Shown here: positions 26,744-36,102 of the stretch, piece by piece
Layout: each line of letters begins with the position of its first letter
Position numbering within the stretch: the first letter of the stretch is position 1
Assembly (NCBI GenBank): GCA_016935665.1
Contig: JAFGQN010000081.1
Coordinates: forward strand, 27,371 to 91,370
Direction of reading: 5' to 3'
Source: Deltaproteobacteria bacterium
Lineage (GTDB): Bacteria > Myxococcota_A > Polyangia > JAAYKL01
DNA: 64,000 bases
Translations under genes and position numbers: made by a program
Notes under the pieces: generated by a model
The model's database searches: none
What the model saw: the letters and a program-made list of their open reading frames with translations, nothing else
What the model was told of the DNA's origin: nothing

Positions 26744-27964
26744 TCACTGACCGTCCCAGCCGGCCATGCGGGCAAGGAGCCACCACATGGCTTTGGCGAT
26801 GCGCAGGGCGCCGGCATTGCCGATGTGACCGGTATCGTTGCCGCTGTTGTCCGGGTGAATGGCGGGAAAATGGAACTCGACCGTTTTAATGGGACTGGCC
26901 CATACTTCCATATGGCGATCACCGGCGTCATTGTACGCCAGTATGTCGGCGTAATCAAAAAGCACCCGGCCTGTGCCCTGTTTCACATAAGCGCGAATGG
27001 CCTCATGTTTGAGGAATCGCTGGTACCCCTGCTCTCCGGAAGCGGATTGACCATCCACCGGACCGGTGGAAAAGATGCTTTTGGTGATGATGCCATTGGT
27101 CGTGGCGAAGGCATTGTACTGATCCACCACATTCAAATACGTCTGCAGAGAAACGCTGTTGCCGGTGATGGCAACGTCACTGCTGTCAAGTCCCCAGATA
27201 TGATCGCCGTCGGGCCCCCCCGCACTGGAACCAAACCAATGCACCCCGAATTCGAGGTCATAATCGTTCGAACCGCTGTTGGCCGGTCCTTCAGTCCGCG
27301 TCATGTCCCAGCACCAGGCCTGGAACAGCACATGGATGGGGTTTCCCGCTGTGTGCTGCGCAACGATAACGCTCTTAATCGTGTCTATCGCCGCCGCATT
27401 GGTCCAAAAATCCTCCTCGCCCACCGACGCATGTCGCCCCAGGCGCAATGCGTCCGTGGTGGCTGCGGGAATGCTGCCATCAAAAGAGGTAGCCGCGTAT
27501 GTACTGTTTTGCGCTGCCAACACGTCAATACCGGTTCGATACGCCTCACTGTGGGACTCACCGGCCGCATCCACCAGCCATGATTTAACGATATCCAAAT
27601 ATTGCTGTGGAATATTAACATACGCGTCCACAGCAGTGTGGTCCGCTATTATATAATTGGCATTCGGCTCCACACCGGTTCCCGTATCCGCGCCCGTTCC
27701 CGTATCCACGCCCGTTCCCGTATCCACGCCCGTTCCCGTATCCACGCCCGTTCCCGTATCCACGCCCGTTCCCGTATCCGCGCCCGTTCCCGTATCCGCG
27801 CCCGTTCCCGTATCCGAGGCCGTATCGGTCCCGCCACTGGCGCTGCTGTCATCATCGCACCCCAGGGACCAAAAAATCATCAACAGCGCCGTAACGATGA
27901 CCAATACCGTATTGGGGGGGCCACCATACCGATGGTTTAAATGCGTTATACTCTTCATGTTCAA
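26744..27964 (-). CDS. Lipoprotein with DTGTG minisatellite linker and an uncharacterised hydrolase-like domain
   Basis: AGGAGA is six bases before the ATG at 27964. A long signal ends in IFWSLGC (Cys36). The linker holds eight DTGTG[AV] units. The folded part (about 95-406) starts ADHTAVDAYVNIPQQYLD, includes AGESHSEAYRTG, QAWCWDMTRT, DGDHIWGLDSSDVAITGN and FSTGPVDGQ, and ends with HPDNSGNDTGHIG and AMWWLLARMAGWDG. The block near 'GESHSE' and the late 'HPDN...GHIG' recall the serine and Asp/His blocks of SGNH-type esterases, but the match is loose. No firm function. It converges with the TOPRIM gene 30 bases away. Confidence 0.75.
   Translation of the reverse strand: MNMKSITHLNHRYGGPPNTVLVIVTALLMIFWSLGCDDDSSASGGTDTASDTGTGADTGTGADTGTGVDTGTGVDTGTGVDTGTGVDTGTGADTGTGVEPNANYIIADHTAVDAYVNIPQQYLDIVKSWLVDAAGESHSEAYRTGIDVLAAQNSTYAATSFDGSIPAATTDALRLGRHASVGEEDFWTNAAAIDTIKSVIVAQHTAGNPIHVLFQAWCWDMTRTEGPANSGSNDYDLEFGVHWFGSSAGGPDGDHIWGLDSSDVAITGNSVSLQTYLNVVDQYNAFATTNGIITKSIFSTGPVDGQSASGEQGYQRFLKHEAIRAYVKQGTGRVLFDYADILAYNDAGDRHMEVWASPIKTVEFHFPAIHPDNSGNDTGHIGNAGALRIAKAMWWLLARMAGWDGQ
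27672..27815. repeat. 18-bp minisatellite, eight units, coding for DTGTG[AV]
   Basis: Eight head-to-tail 18-base units (core CGTTCCCGTATCCACGCC on the plus strand) differ almost only at one base that sets Ala or Val. Being a multiple of three, gain or loss of units keeps the frame and changes the reach of the lipoprotein domain. The near identity implies recent slippage or selection. Confidence 0.9.
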
Positions 27965-28218
27965 TCTCCTTAAAGCATGGGATTACTCCCGGCACGTCTG
28001 TCGAGTGTAACAGCTTGCACAACGAAATGACCAACAAACCTGCAGTATTCTGTCTTTATCAAACTTGATACACGATTCAACTTCTGTCCAGCGATGGCCG
28101 GCTTTTCAAATCCATGCGGATGGAAAAAGCACGCCTCCCCGATTGCTATCCCCTTTTGTCCGCTCTATACTTTGAGATGCCCATGGACTGTTGAACCTGT
28201 ACCAGACAAGGAGCTCCA

Positions 28219-28800
28219 ATGAAAAGAATATCAACCCTCACCGCCATGGCCGGCGCCATTCTGCTCACCCTTTCCCTGACCGCCTGCGACGACAATGACG
28301 ACGGAGACGGCGGCGCCAATGTGGAAACCGTACCCGTAACCGAATACTGCAAAGCCGCTGAGAACTGGAACACAGACAACGCCGCCAAAGAACAGGCGCT
28401 CATCGATTTGGTCAACGCCCAGCGAGCAAAAGGCGCCACCTGCGGCAATAAAGGCAGTTTCAGTGCGTCTGCGCCACTCACCCGACACACCGGACTGGAC
28501 TGCGCCGCCCGGGTACACACAAAAGACATGGCCGACCGTGACTTTTTCGATCACACCAACCCCGATGGCCAGGGCCCTGGTGAACGCATGAAAGCGGCGG
28601 GAGTGGAATCCTTCGGCTGGGGCGAAAACATCGCAGCGGGCAATGGCGAGGCACAGGGGACGTTTGATCAGTGGATGAGCAGCGACGGCCACTGCGCCAA
28701 TTTCATGAATCCCAACTTCACCCACATTGGCATGGGATACTACGAAGGCGGCGACTGGAACCACCTGTGGACCGCAACTCTGATGACCGGCCGAGAATAG
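28219..28800 (+). CDS. CAP (SCP/PR1-like) domain lipoprotein, first of a tandem pair
   Basis: AAGGAG precedes the ATG at 28219; the signal ends at LSLTAC (Cys23), followed by an acidic linker. The CAP domain spans about 50-193: ALIDLVNAQRAKGATCG, LTRHTGLDCAARVHTKDMA, DFFDHTNPDGQGPGERMKAA, FGWGENIAAGN and FTHIGMGYYEGG. The conserved His of 'FDHTNP', Glu of 'GENIA' and His of 'THIGMG' form the usual CAP cavity. Bacterial CAP proteins are secreted and of debated activity. It is followed after 9 bases by a paralogue, surely co-transcribed. Confidence 0.92.
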   Translation: MKRISTLTAMAGAILLTLSLTACDDNDDGDGGANVETVPVTEYCKAAENWNTDNAAKEQALIDLVNAQRAKGATCGNKGSFSASAPLTRHTGLDCAARVHTKDMADRDFFDHTNPDGQGPGERMKAAGVESFGWGENIAAGNGEAQGTFDQWMSSDGHCANFMNPNFTHIGMGYYEGGDWNHLWTATLMTGRE

Positions 28801-28809
28801 GATTTCACC

Positions 28810-29553
28810 ATGTTCACTCTTTACAATCGATTTATTCCCATCATGATGGCACTGGTTTTGGCGCTGATTTTAATAAGCTGCGCCGAAGACGACAAATCTT
28901 CAGATGCAGATACGGATACGGCCACCGCGTCAGATTCCAATGACGGGGATTCAGATTCCAGGACGGGTTCTTTCGACGGCGACAGTGCCTCGGACTCGGG
29001 CACCGATACCAACGATACGGCCACCCAATCGAACGACACGGATTGGGGCAATGGCGACACCGGCATTGTTGATACAACGTACGACACATCCCTGCCGGAC
29101 TACTGCCTGCCCACCCAGGGCTGGGATGAAGCGTACGCCGAAAAGGAACTGGCGCTCATTGCACTGGTGAATGAACACCGGGCCCAAGGGGCCGAATGCG
29201 GTTCCAAAGGCTCATTTGGTCCCGCCGACCCGCTGACCCGTCATACCGGTCTCGAATGCGCGGCCCGCATGCACTCCATGGATATGGTGACGCGCAACTT
29301 TTTTGACCACGACAATCCCGATGGGGATGGGCCCAAAGTACGCATCGAAGCAGCGGGAGTGACATCCTTTGGCTGGGGCGAAAACATCGCCGGTGGCAAT
29401 GAAAGCCCCAAGGACACCATCGCCCAATGGATGGCCAGCGATGGTCACTGCGCCAATTTCATGAACCCCAAATTCACTCACATAGGCATGGGGTATTACC
29501 CGGGCGGAGAGTGGCTCCACTACTGGACCGCCACGCTGATATCCGGCCAGTAA
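28810..29553 (+). CDS. CAP (SCP/PR1-like) domain lipoprotein, second of a tandem pair
   Basis: Signal MFTLYNRFIPIMMALVLALI ends at LISC (Cys24). A long acidic linker (about 25-95: DADTDTATASDSNDGDSDS and so on) is followed by a CAP domain almost collinear with the upstream gene: ALIALVNEHRAQGAECG, LTRHTGLECAARMHSMDM, FFDHDNPDGDGPKVRIEAA, FGWGENIAGGN and FTHIGMGYYPGG. The pair is a tandem duplication in which the second copy gained a longer linker. Same cavity residues, so the same fold and probably the same biochemical role at another distance from the membrane. Confidence 0.92.
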   Translation: MFTLYNRFIPIMMALVLALILISCAEDDKSSDADTDTATASDSNDGDSDSRTGSFDGDSASDSGTDTNDTATQSNDTDWGNGDTGIVDTTYDTSLPDYCLPTQGWDEAYAEKELALIALVNEHRAQGAECGSKGSFGPADPLTRHTGLECAARMHSMDMVTRNFFDHDNPDGDGPKVRIEAAGVTSFGWGENIAGGNESPKDTIAQWMASDGHCANFMNPKFTHIGMGYYPGGEWLHYWTATLISGQ

Positions 29554-29692
29554 CCCACGTGCCCCCCCTTTTACCGATAGTGATTCGGATTCAAACCGCG
29601 ATACACACGCGCCATCCAACAGCGACGCCTGCGGCTGCACCACAGTGGGCGCGCAAACACCATTATTACTCAATTCAACGCTGACAGGCCAT

Positions 29693-30505
29693 CTACTCCA
29701 CCCGTGTGTAAACGGATCCTTTAATGTCTAAACTGTCACAGCCGCCATCCGGATCTATTTGAACCAATTCACCGTCCGCGACGAAGCACAGCGTGTGTAA
29801 GCTATCGAAATCGTCTTTGTTCGAAATCAGTTTCAACTCTGTATTCGAAACCACCTCGATTTCTCCATCGTCGGTGACCTGCGGGAGCAGCTCCAGTTCA
29901 AAGTTAAATGGCGGTTCACCAATCGTTTCAAACACCTTGCTATACGAATACTCGTATGTACCATCGTCGTTTAGAGTGAACGTACCCTCACCTGCACCCA
30001 AATCACGGTTCCAATAGTTGTCCACTCGCCAGGCGTGTGCATACCAGGTTCCCTTGTTCCCGGTACCCGATTGGCGTATCAGAAACCCGGCATTATATAA
30101 GGTGTCCCCAAATATCATGTAATTCGACTCACGGGCCACGACTCCCGGAGTGTCCCCATCGCCGCCATTATACCACAGCGCGGTTCTCAACCATCCGTCA
30201 ATGGCGGACCAGCGGCCAGGATAGTGACGCGACTTGCCGGACCCCAGATAATCCCCTATATCGAGAATAGCCTCGCCGTTCTCACGAAATGTCCAGACAA
30301 TCTCCACATTGTCACACTCTTCACAGGGCGAACGCCATTTGCCTACCAGGTTTGCATCAATATTATCTCCCGGCAGAGACAGTGCGTATTCATTCACACT
30401 TCCGGGTTCAGCAACAAAATTATCTCCTTTGACTTTTTCGTTATTCCCCCCATCATCGCAGGCGGCAAACAACAAAAGGAAAACCGCAACAAACAGATTT
30501 TTCAT
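29693..30505 (-). CDS. Lipoprotein of unknown function
   Basis: MKNLFVAVFLLLFAAC is a clear lipoprotein signal (Cys16). Two upstream in-frame ATGs (at 30514 and 30508) give MFM/MM extensions and no site has a strong ribosome motif, so the start may be off by three codons. The mature part (about 250 residues) has the short blocks VGKWRSPCEECDNVEIVWTF, GRWSAIDGWLRTALWYNG, WYAHAWRVDNYWNRDLG and GTFTLNDDGTYEYSYSKVF. This is typical of lipocalin-like 'goodness-of-expression' lipoproteins built of beta strands that compare a value with a blank. No catalytic residues seen. Converges with the second CAP gene. Confidence 0.75.
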   Translation of the reverse strand: MKNLFVAVFLLLFAACDDGGNNEKVKGDNFVAEPGSVNEYALSLPGDNIDANLVGKWRSPCEECDNVEIVWTFRENGEAILDIGDYLGSGKSRHYPGRWSAIDGWLRTALWYNGGDGDTPGVVARESNYMIFGDTLYNAGFLIRQSGTGNKGTWYAHAWRVDNYWNRDLGAGEGTFTLNDDGTYEYSYSKVFETIGEPPFNFELELLPQVTDDGEIEVVSNTELKLISNKDDFDSLHTLCFVADGELVQIDPDGGCDSLDIKGSVYTRVE

Positions 30506-30714
30506 CATGAACATCCAGTGTTTAACAAAACGAATTTGAAACGTCGAGTGCTGACTAAAACGCTACACATACTGATCACTTGTAGCACGAATTCGGTCAA
30601 CCATTATCATCGCATGCGCAAAAATCCACATCCATTATTTCAAATCATACCTGATGAATGGAATAAGGCTGTTGGCGCACAAAAGGAGGGATGACTATTC
30701 AGGGGGCGTACTAA

Positions 30715-32922
30715 TCAGAACTCGGTTCCGCCGAGCAAATGGTCATAGAGATCGTAAACGGTGACATTGTCGTTTTCCATGAAACTGCCGGAGAAAATCA
30801 GTGCGTGGGGGTCTACCAGCGATGCACTGATGCTGGACCAGTCCTGATAGTGAATACCCAGCTGAACCTGTTCCCATGAATTGACCGGATAGGTTTGTCC
30901 GGCGGATATGGAGATATTGCTCATATCGATTTCAACGCACCAGACACCTCCGCCCATATTGACTGCAACCGCGGATATATTGTCCGGATACCAAACTTCT
31001 GCCACCGGTGTTTTGGACGCATCAATCTGAAAACAAATCTCTGATGTAAAGCCATCCAGAGTACCCGTCCCGGTAATGTCGTAGCGAAGCTGAACAGCGG
31101 CCATGCTGTAGTTGTTCTGAATCTGTGTATAAGTAGTGAATTCCAGAGGGGGTGCTGGAACCTGAATAGTTGCAGTGAATGCACTCAGTTCAGAAGTCAT
31201 GCCCAGGGCGGCCGCAGTCCATTCATCGGTAATGGTTGCGGTAAGGTGTACAGTGCCGGGCCTCAAATCCAATCCGGGCACCGTCCATTCGAGATTTGCA
31301 TCCACTGTTGCCTCTCCCAGAAATACCAGTGCGTCCAACCCGGCGGCGTCTCCTTCAAAAAGCTCAACTTTATCGCCTGGCAAACAGCTGCCAGTGGCGC
31401 AGTAACCTGTAACAAAAGACGCGGTGGCGCCTGCAAACACAGGTGGCGTCTTGCGATAGTTCAAATCGCTGTCATCAATAGCTTTGTTGCCGTTGTTGGA
31501 AAAAATAATGTTTCGGGTAAACGTGTTTCTTTCATTGTAGGGAGAGCTTTGATAGATGCCACCCAGTCCGTTATATGCAATGACGTTTCCGGCAATGCGA
31601 CAATCGGATGCCCATGACACCTCAATGCCATAGTGGTCATTTCCCATGGGAACATCAGCGCCGCTCATGCCGATCACATTGTTTTCAACAGTAAAATGAT
31701 GACACATTTTGCCAATGGAGATACCGTGGCTCGTTTTAATTGTTGCAGAGGGGTTGTCAGCTTTGGCGTTGGCGATAATGCTGTCTGCAATTGTGATGTT
31801 CTGCGCACGGGAAAATACCATACCTTGTTTTACGGGCCACGCAACGGTACGCGATGGGTCCACACCAATTTCGCAATCACTGAATGTCAGATCGCTGACA
31901 TTAACAAGATTGACAGCGGCATCACAATTTCCAATGCTGACATCCACGAAATCCATGCGCTGGTAATACTGACCGTAGATGCCGTTGAGTGCGTTGTTGA
32001 TAACCATTGTGTCAAACGTACAGTCGTAAACATCCTGAGCAGAGATGCCAGTGCCAATATTGTTCATTTCAACATTAGAGAACGCGACGTTGCGCACATT
32101 CATAAACTCAAATCCCGACGCACTGGGAATGCCAGTGCCGGTATAATGGGTTTTCGTATCATCAATGGTTACGTTCCGGATTTCGCCGCCATCCACAGTA
32201 GCCAGCGCAATTCCCCGTCCATAACCTGGGGCCACAAAATCGATATCCAGGCCATCGACAATCAATTCATCGACAGATCGAAGCGAAAGCCCGTATCCCT
32301 GCTCTCGGGTACTGGCCACAGATACATCATTTAGAGTAACCGTAGTGCCATCGTAAACATAAAGACCATCACCGTTGGAAATGGATATATTGGTCAAATC
32401 AACAGTGCCCCGGTTGTAGGACAGTGAAATGGAGTAGGTATCGCCCGCATTATCAACGGTCACATCACTCAGAGAAATGTTGCCGCAATTGTATGCATCA
32501 ATTTTTCCATCCACCACATCAACATTGGAAAGCGTTACCGATTCTCCATATCCCACGGATACGCCGCCCTGAACTACCACATCCTGCATCGTAAACGCAA
32601 TGTCCTGTTCAGTGGAATCATTCGCGTATACTCGCGCATTCAACGAGTATTTTGCACCAGCGCTGCTTCGAATTGTAATGACGGTGCTTTGACCCGGGTC
32701 ATTGTCGAGACTGCCGTAATAGGAAAAAGTCTTGTTGGCTGCACAGACGATGTCATTCATCAGTACAATTTCCGCGTCGGGTGGCGTTCGGTAGTCCCCC
32801 CATGCCGCTTCAAGCTCGGCGCAGGTGGATACATTTGTTGCATATGCAGGCGCCACCATCATAAGTGATATGAGCATGCACAGCATGAACAGAATTTTTT
32901 TTGGTCCTTTGTAGAATTTCAT
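30715..32922 (-). CDS. Secreted right-handed parallel beta-helix protein
   Basis: AAAGGAG eight bases before the ATG at 32922 fixes the start; the longer frame from 32961 adds 13 residues before a normal signal (MKFYKGPKKILFMLCMLISL, cleavage after APAYA). From about 25 to 480 the protein is made of short repeating rungs such as VTLNDVSVAS, LTFSDCEIGVD, ITIADSIIANAK and CRIAGNVIAYNGLGGIYQS, the pattern of NosD/pectate-lyase-like beta-helices. A beta-sandwich-like end follows (VELFEGDAAGLDALVFLGEA, then PVNSWEQVQLGIHYQDW). It is probably a carbohydrate-binding or -cleaving surface protein. No lyase active-site motif is seen. 735 residues. Confidence 0.82.
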   Translation of the reverse strand: MKFYKGPKKILFMLCMLISLMMVAPAYATNVSTCAELEAAWGDYRTPPDAEIVLMNDIVCAANKTFSYYGSLDNDPGQSTVITIRSSAGAKYSLNARVYANDSTEQDIAFTMQDVVVQGGVSVGYGESVTLSNVDVVDGKIDAYNCGNISLSDVTVDNAGDTYSISLSYNRGTVDLTNISISNGDGLYVYDGTTVTLNDVSVASTREQGYGLSLRSVDELIVDGLDIDFVAPGYGRGIALATVDGGEIRNVTIDDTKTHYTGTGIPSASGFEFMNVRNVAFSNVEMNNIGTGISAQDVYDCTFDTMVINNALNGIYGQYYQRMDFVDVSIGNCDAAVNLVNVSDLTFSDCEIGVDPSRTVAWPVKQGMVFSRAQNITIADSIIANAKADNPSATIKTSHGISIGKMCHHFTVENNVIGMSGADVPMGNDHYGIEVSWASDCRIAGNVIAYNGLGGIYQSSPYNERNTFTRNIIFSNNGNKAIDDSDLNYRKTPPVFAGATASFVTGYCATGSCLPGDKVELFEGDAAGLDALVFLGEATVDANLEWTVPGLDLRPGTVHLTATITDEWTAAALGMTSELSAFTATIQVPAPPLEFTTYTQIQNNYSMAAVQLRYDITGTGTLDGFTSEICFQIDASKTPVAEVWYPDNISAVAVNMGGGVWCVEIDMSNISISAGQTYPVNSWEQVQLGIHYQDWSSISASLVDPHALIFSGSFMENDNVTVYDLYDHLLGGTEF

Positions 32923-33114
32923 TTCAACTACTCCTTTTGTCGCGTGCCACATGTGCGGCACAATTCCTGCAGGCCATCACATTGAGACAAATGATTTACG
33001 TTTTCCGGGGGGTTAATGCGATGCAGCCGCATTTGGTTGCAAAAAAAATCAGCAAATCTGCAACACAATAAAAAAGGAAGACGCCGATGACTACCCTGTT
33101 TCGCTTTTCGTGTT

Positions 33115-33741
33115 TCAGCGATTTCCAGAAGGACTCATTGAGCTTGTTGAAAAATCCCTGGCATCAGACCACAGAACGCTGGCGGTCCATACAACTTTAT
33201 CGTCGTGAAATTCACAATCCAAACCCAGCGCTTTATTCAGCGTCAGCACTCGAATACCAATCGCTTCAAGGGAATTTCTTGCGCGGTTCGGATACGCACA
33301 GGGATTTTTTTTTTCAGCGTTACAGGGTGTGCACACAATACAGTGCCCCCCGGGCATGCCCCACACACGCGCAATCCCCAGTGATTTCAGATACTGCTCC
33401 ACCGCTATCACCAGATCATAACTGGCCTGTTGAGTGCGATTTACATAGTCCGTATCGTTTGCCTTATCGACCAGATGTTCCTGCTGAAAAAGCACCCCAG
33501 CGTTAAAATCGCCCAACTTCCGGGCTATTTCATCGAAAGATCCGATATGAGGCGGGCACATGTAGTTGCACCCATAGTGATTGCATCGATTGCGGACACA
33601 GGCCGCGCGCACATCTTCATTCGGCACCAGCATATGTACCGGTAAAGACACACACCTGGTTGCGCCCAACCACAATACTTTTGCAATAATGGTTTGCATG
33701 ACGGCTGTTATTGGCAAAAACAATTGCCCCATACAAGACAT
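33115..33741 (-). CDS. DUF2284 metal-binding protein
   Basis: The core matches DUF2284: LGATRCVSLPVHMLV, AACVRNRCNHYGCNYMCPPH, then GMPGGHCIVCTPCNAEKKN and CAYPNRARNSLEAIGI. The eight conserved Cys are arranged in clusters as in predicted Fe-S or metal-binding proteins. 'YMCPPHIG' is a family hallmark. The exact start is uncertain: ATG at 33741 has only a weak site, and an ATG at 33699 has none. It lies 18 bases downstream of the FGE-fold lipoprotein and likely shares its transcript. The biochemical role of the family is unknown. Confidence 0.85.
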   Translation of the reverse strand: MSCMGQLFLPITAVMQTIIAKVLWLGATRCVSLPVHMLVPNEDVRAACVRNRCNHYGCNYMCPPHIGSFDEIARKLGDFNAGVLFQQEHLVDKANDTDYVNRTQQASYDLVIAVEQYLKSLGIARVWGMPGGHCIVCTPCNAEKKNPCAYPNRARNSLEAIGIRVLTLNKALGLDCEFHDDKVVWTASVLWSDARDFSTSSMSPSGNR

Positions 33742-33759
33742 TTCTTTAAAGCAGTTTGT

Positions 33760-35760
33760 TTATTCGATAGCACAGTGCAGGTACCCGCCGTACAGACCAT
33801 CGCTGTACAGATACAGATCATTTGGTGCAACGCCGCACATAACGCGGGTGAATTCGATCAGATTATCCGGCATCAACTGCCACTGACAGTCGCCACTCAG
33901 AATCGATCCATCGGGTGTCACCAGCGGCAAGATTACTTCCTCATTATAAATGCCTCCTCCCAGGCTGCCGGCCCAATCCGCGTCGCCGACTTTACACGCG
34001 GAAAATGCATCCATTGGTCCTTTGAGCACGGTTCCCATCCTCCCGGTGACGCTAACGAAATTGCCTACCACAGAGGCATATGTCAATTGCACAGATAGCA
34101 GAGATTCAGTAACGGATGTTTCCACAATACGCCAGCCCGAGGCGTCCCCGGCAACCATTTTTCCGGCATCTCCCACCGCCACCAGCAACAGGTTGTCATC
34201 GCTGATGACGCTACTGATATCATTGAATCGTCCATTGTTTTCGGGCGCGACCACTTCTGTCCAGGCGTGACCATTATAAAACGCTATGCCGTTGCCTGCG
34301 GCATAAATGTTCAGAGGATTTCCGGTTCCCACAAAATGCGGATTTTCGCCAAGCCATGCAGGCAGCTGACCATTTTCTACGGCTTCAATCACATTCGACT
34401 CAGCGTCAAAATTAAGCACGTAAAGATGACACGTGTCATCATCGGGGTCACACAGCGTCACCATCATGTGAGGGGGGCCCACTCCGTCCAGGCGTTTAAG
34501 GTTTCTTCCAACCAGATTGTCCGGAATGTTTTCGAGCTGATACGTCATCACATTGACTTCACCATCCCAGCCAACCTCGCCAATCTCCACAAACGGACCG
34601 TCGCTGATGCTGTTGCCGAGAAGTGCAAAACCGTTGTACCCGCCATCCATGTCCACATAAACGGCATCATCTCCAAACGAGTGCTTCAGCTCCAGGGTCT
34701 CAACCGGCCAGGATTCACATTCACTCGATTCAATTGGAGGGGGACACCAGTTCAGTCGCGCCGGCTCAGGCAACGCACTTCCGGGCAATGTGCGTACCGG
34801 CCGAATCCCAACATCGTAGCCTGGATATAACGAATTGGCGCGACCTCTGTTTGCGGCGCGGCAACTGTCAAATCCCAAAATTGAACTGTGAAAGCTGCCA
34901 CCTCGCAAAGAGATATACCCCATGTCCACATCGCCGTATGGACTATCTGGCGTCTCGTTGCTGTAATGGCCCTCCCATGTCGCCAGCTCCATCACGTTGC
35001 CAATCATGTCCACCAATCCCAGATCATTCGGTTTGCCCAACGCCACCGATCTTGCATGCAGTTCGTCATTGTCGATTCCCGAAAAACCACACCAGGCAAT
35101 ATCTGAAAGCACGTCGGCCGCTATCTCGCCCGCAAAATTGCCGGCATAGGTGGCTCTTGTGTCGCCTGCTCTGGCCGCTCTTTCCCACTCTGATTCCGTA
35201 GGTAATCGATACCCCGGACAATGCAAAGGTGTTTTCCACTGACTTTTGTTTTTATAACATGGAGTCAATCCCATGGTTTCAGAGAGCGCATCCAGCCATG
35301 CTTTGGCCGCATCCACGCTCACCCCTGGAACAGGACAGTCATCATCGTGGCAAATGGGTCGACAATTCCGGTCATCGTCCGCACAAACAGTGGGGTTACA
35401 TAAATCTTCGTAACCGGAAGGCAGTGCCTTCCACTGAGCACAGGTCACTTCCGTTTGTAAAACGGCATATCTGTGAACGAGTGTGACATCGTGCAGCATT
35501 TCGTCAGTGCGCCGGCCGTATTCTTCTTCGGGCGATCCCATGGTAAACGTACCTTCAGGAATCTCTATCCATTTCATTTGTTTGAGAATCGCAGGAGCAT
35601 CTCCGATTGCAGCGGTAGCGTTATTCGTGTCCCTGTCATCATTGCCCGTATCGTCGGCGTGGCCACTTTCAGTGGATTCAGACGGGCCTCCCGAGGATTT
35701 CCAGCCACAACTGCCGGCACACCACACAACGGCAAACAGAATATACAAAATACGTGTCAT
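33760..35760 (-). CDS. Lipoprotein with FGE-sulfatase (SUMF1) fold and a C-terminal beta domain
   Basis: Signal MTRILYILFAVVWCAGSC (Cys18) is followed by a Ser/Asp/Thr linker and, at about 60-340, a formylglycine-generating-enzyme fold: IEIPEGTFTMGSPEEEYGR, TEVTCAQWKALP, RLPTESEWERAARAGDT, DMIGNVMELATW, SLRGGSFHSS and GIRPVRTLPG. Where bacterial FGEs have a Cys after 'RGGS', this protein has SFHSSILGFDSC, so one of the two copper-binding Cys is missing. Catalysis is unlikely and a binding role more plausible. Residues 345-666 look like repeated beta strands (WCPPPIESSECESWP, YVLNFDAESNV), perhaps a propeller. Followed by the DUF2284 gene. Confidence 0.82.
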   Translation of the reverse strand: MTRILYILFAVVWCAGSCGWKSSGGPSESTESGHADDTGNDDRDTNNATAAIGDAPAILKQMKWIEIPEGTFTMGSPEEEYGRRTDEMLHDVTLVHRYAVLQTEVTCAQWKALPSGYEDLCNPTVCADDDRNCRPICHDDDCPVPGVSVDAAKAWLDALSETMGLTPCYKNKSQWKTPLHCPGYRLPTESEWERAARAGDTRATYAGNFAGEIAADVLSDIAWCGFSGIDNDELHARSVALGKPNDLGLVDMIGNVMELATWEGHYSNETPDSPYGDVDMGYISLRGGSFHSSILGFDSCRAANRGRANSLYPGYDVGIRPVRTLPGSALPEPARLNWCPPPIESSECESWPVETLELKHSFGDDAVYVDMDGGYNGFALLGNSISDGPFVEIGEVGWDGEVNVMTYQLENIPDNLVGRNLKRLDGVGPPHMMVTLCDPDDDTCHLYVLNFDAESNVIEAVENGQLPAWLGENPHFVGTGNPLNIYAAGNGIAFYNGHAWTEVVAPENNGRFNDISSVISDDNLLLVAVGDAGKMVAGDASGWRIVETSVTESLLSVQLTYASVVGNFVSVTGRMGTVLKGPMDAFSACKVGDADWAGSLGGGIYNEEVILPLVTPDGSILSGDCQWQLMPDNLIEFTRVMCGVAPNDLYLYSDGLYGGYLHCAIE

Positions 35761-36102
35761 TGCTCTTTTCCCTTTCGTTTACAGACTTTCCGAATATCGT
35801 TCCTTTCCCTGGAAATGCTGTATCCGCTGACATTGAGAACCATTGGCAATCAAATTTTTTTATGATTCAACTCTCAACGAAAAAAAATCGGCGACGGCAC
35901 AAATATTTCACTAATTTCAGATATTCCAGTTCACTCCAAGGCCCAATATCAACAAAAATAAAAAAAGATAGAATTTATGAGCAATAATCCTCAACTGCAC
36001 ACTAAACACCACAAATATTTTTCATTGTATCTCATAATTTTGTGATAACATTGGAAGTCGCAAAACAAGGGAAAAGAAAACAATCAACAGATGGAGGAGA
36101 AG
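35761..36102. other. AT-rich intergenic region before the rhodanese gene
   Basis: Strongly AT-rich compared with the rest of the window, with long A/T tracts (around 35985-36050). It separates two divergent genes, so promoters for both should lie here. I see no repeat, RNA gene or well-matched promoter that I can defend. Confidence 0.4.

Noticed and set aside
27672..27815. 18-base tandem repeats as a CRISPR array
   Set aside because: Units are adjacent with no unique spacers, in frame and coding; they form a protein linker.
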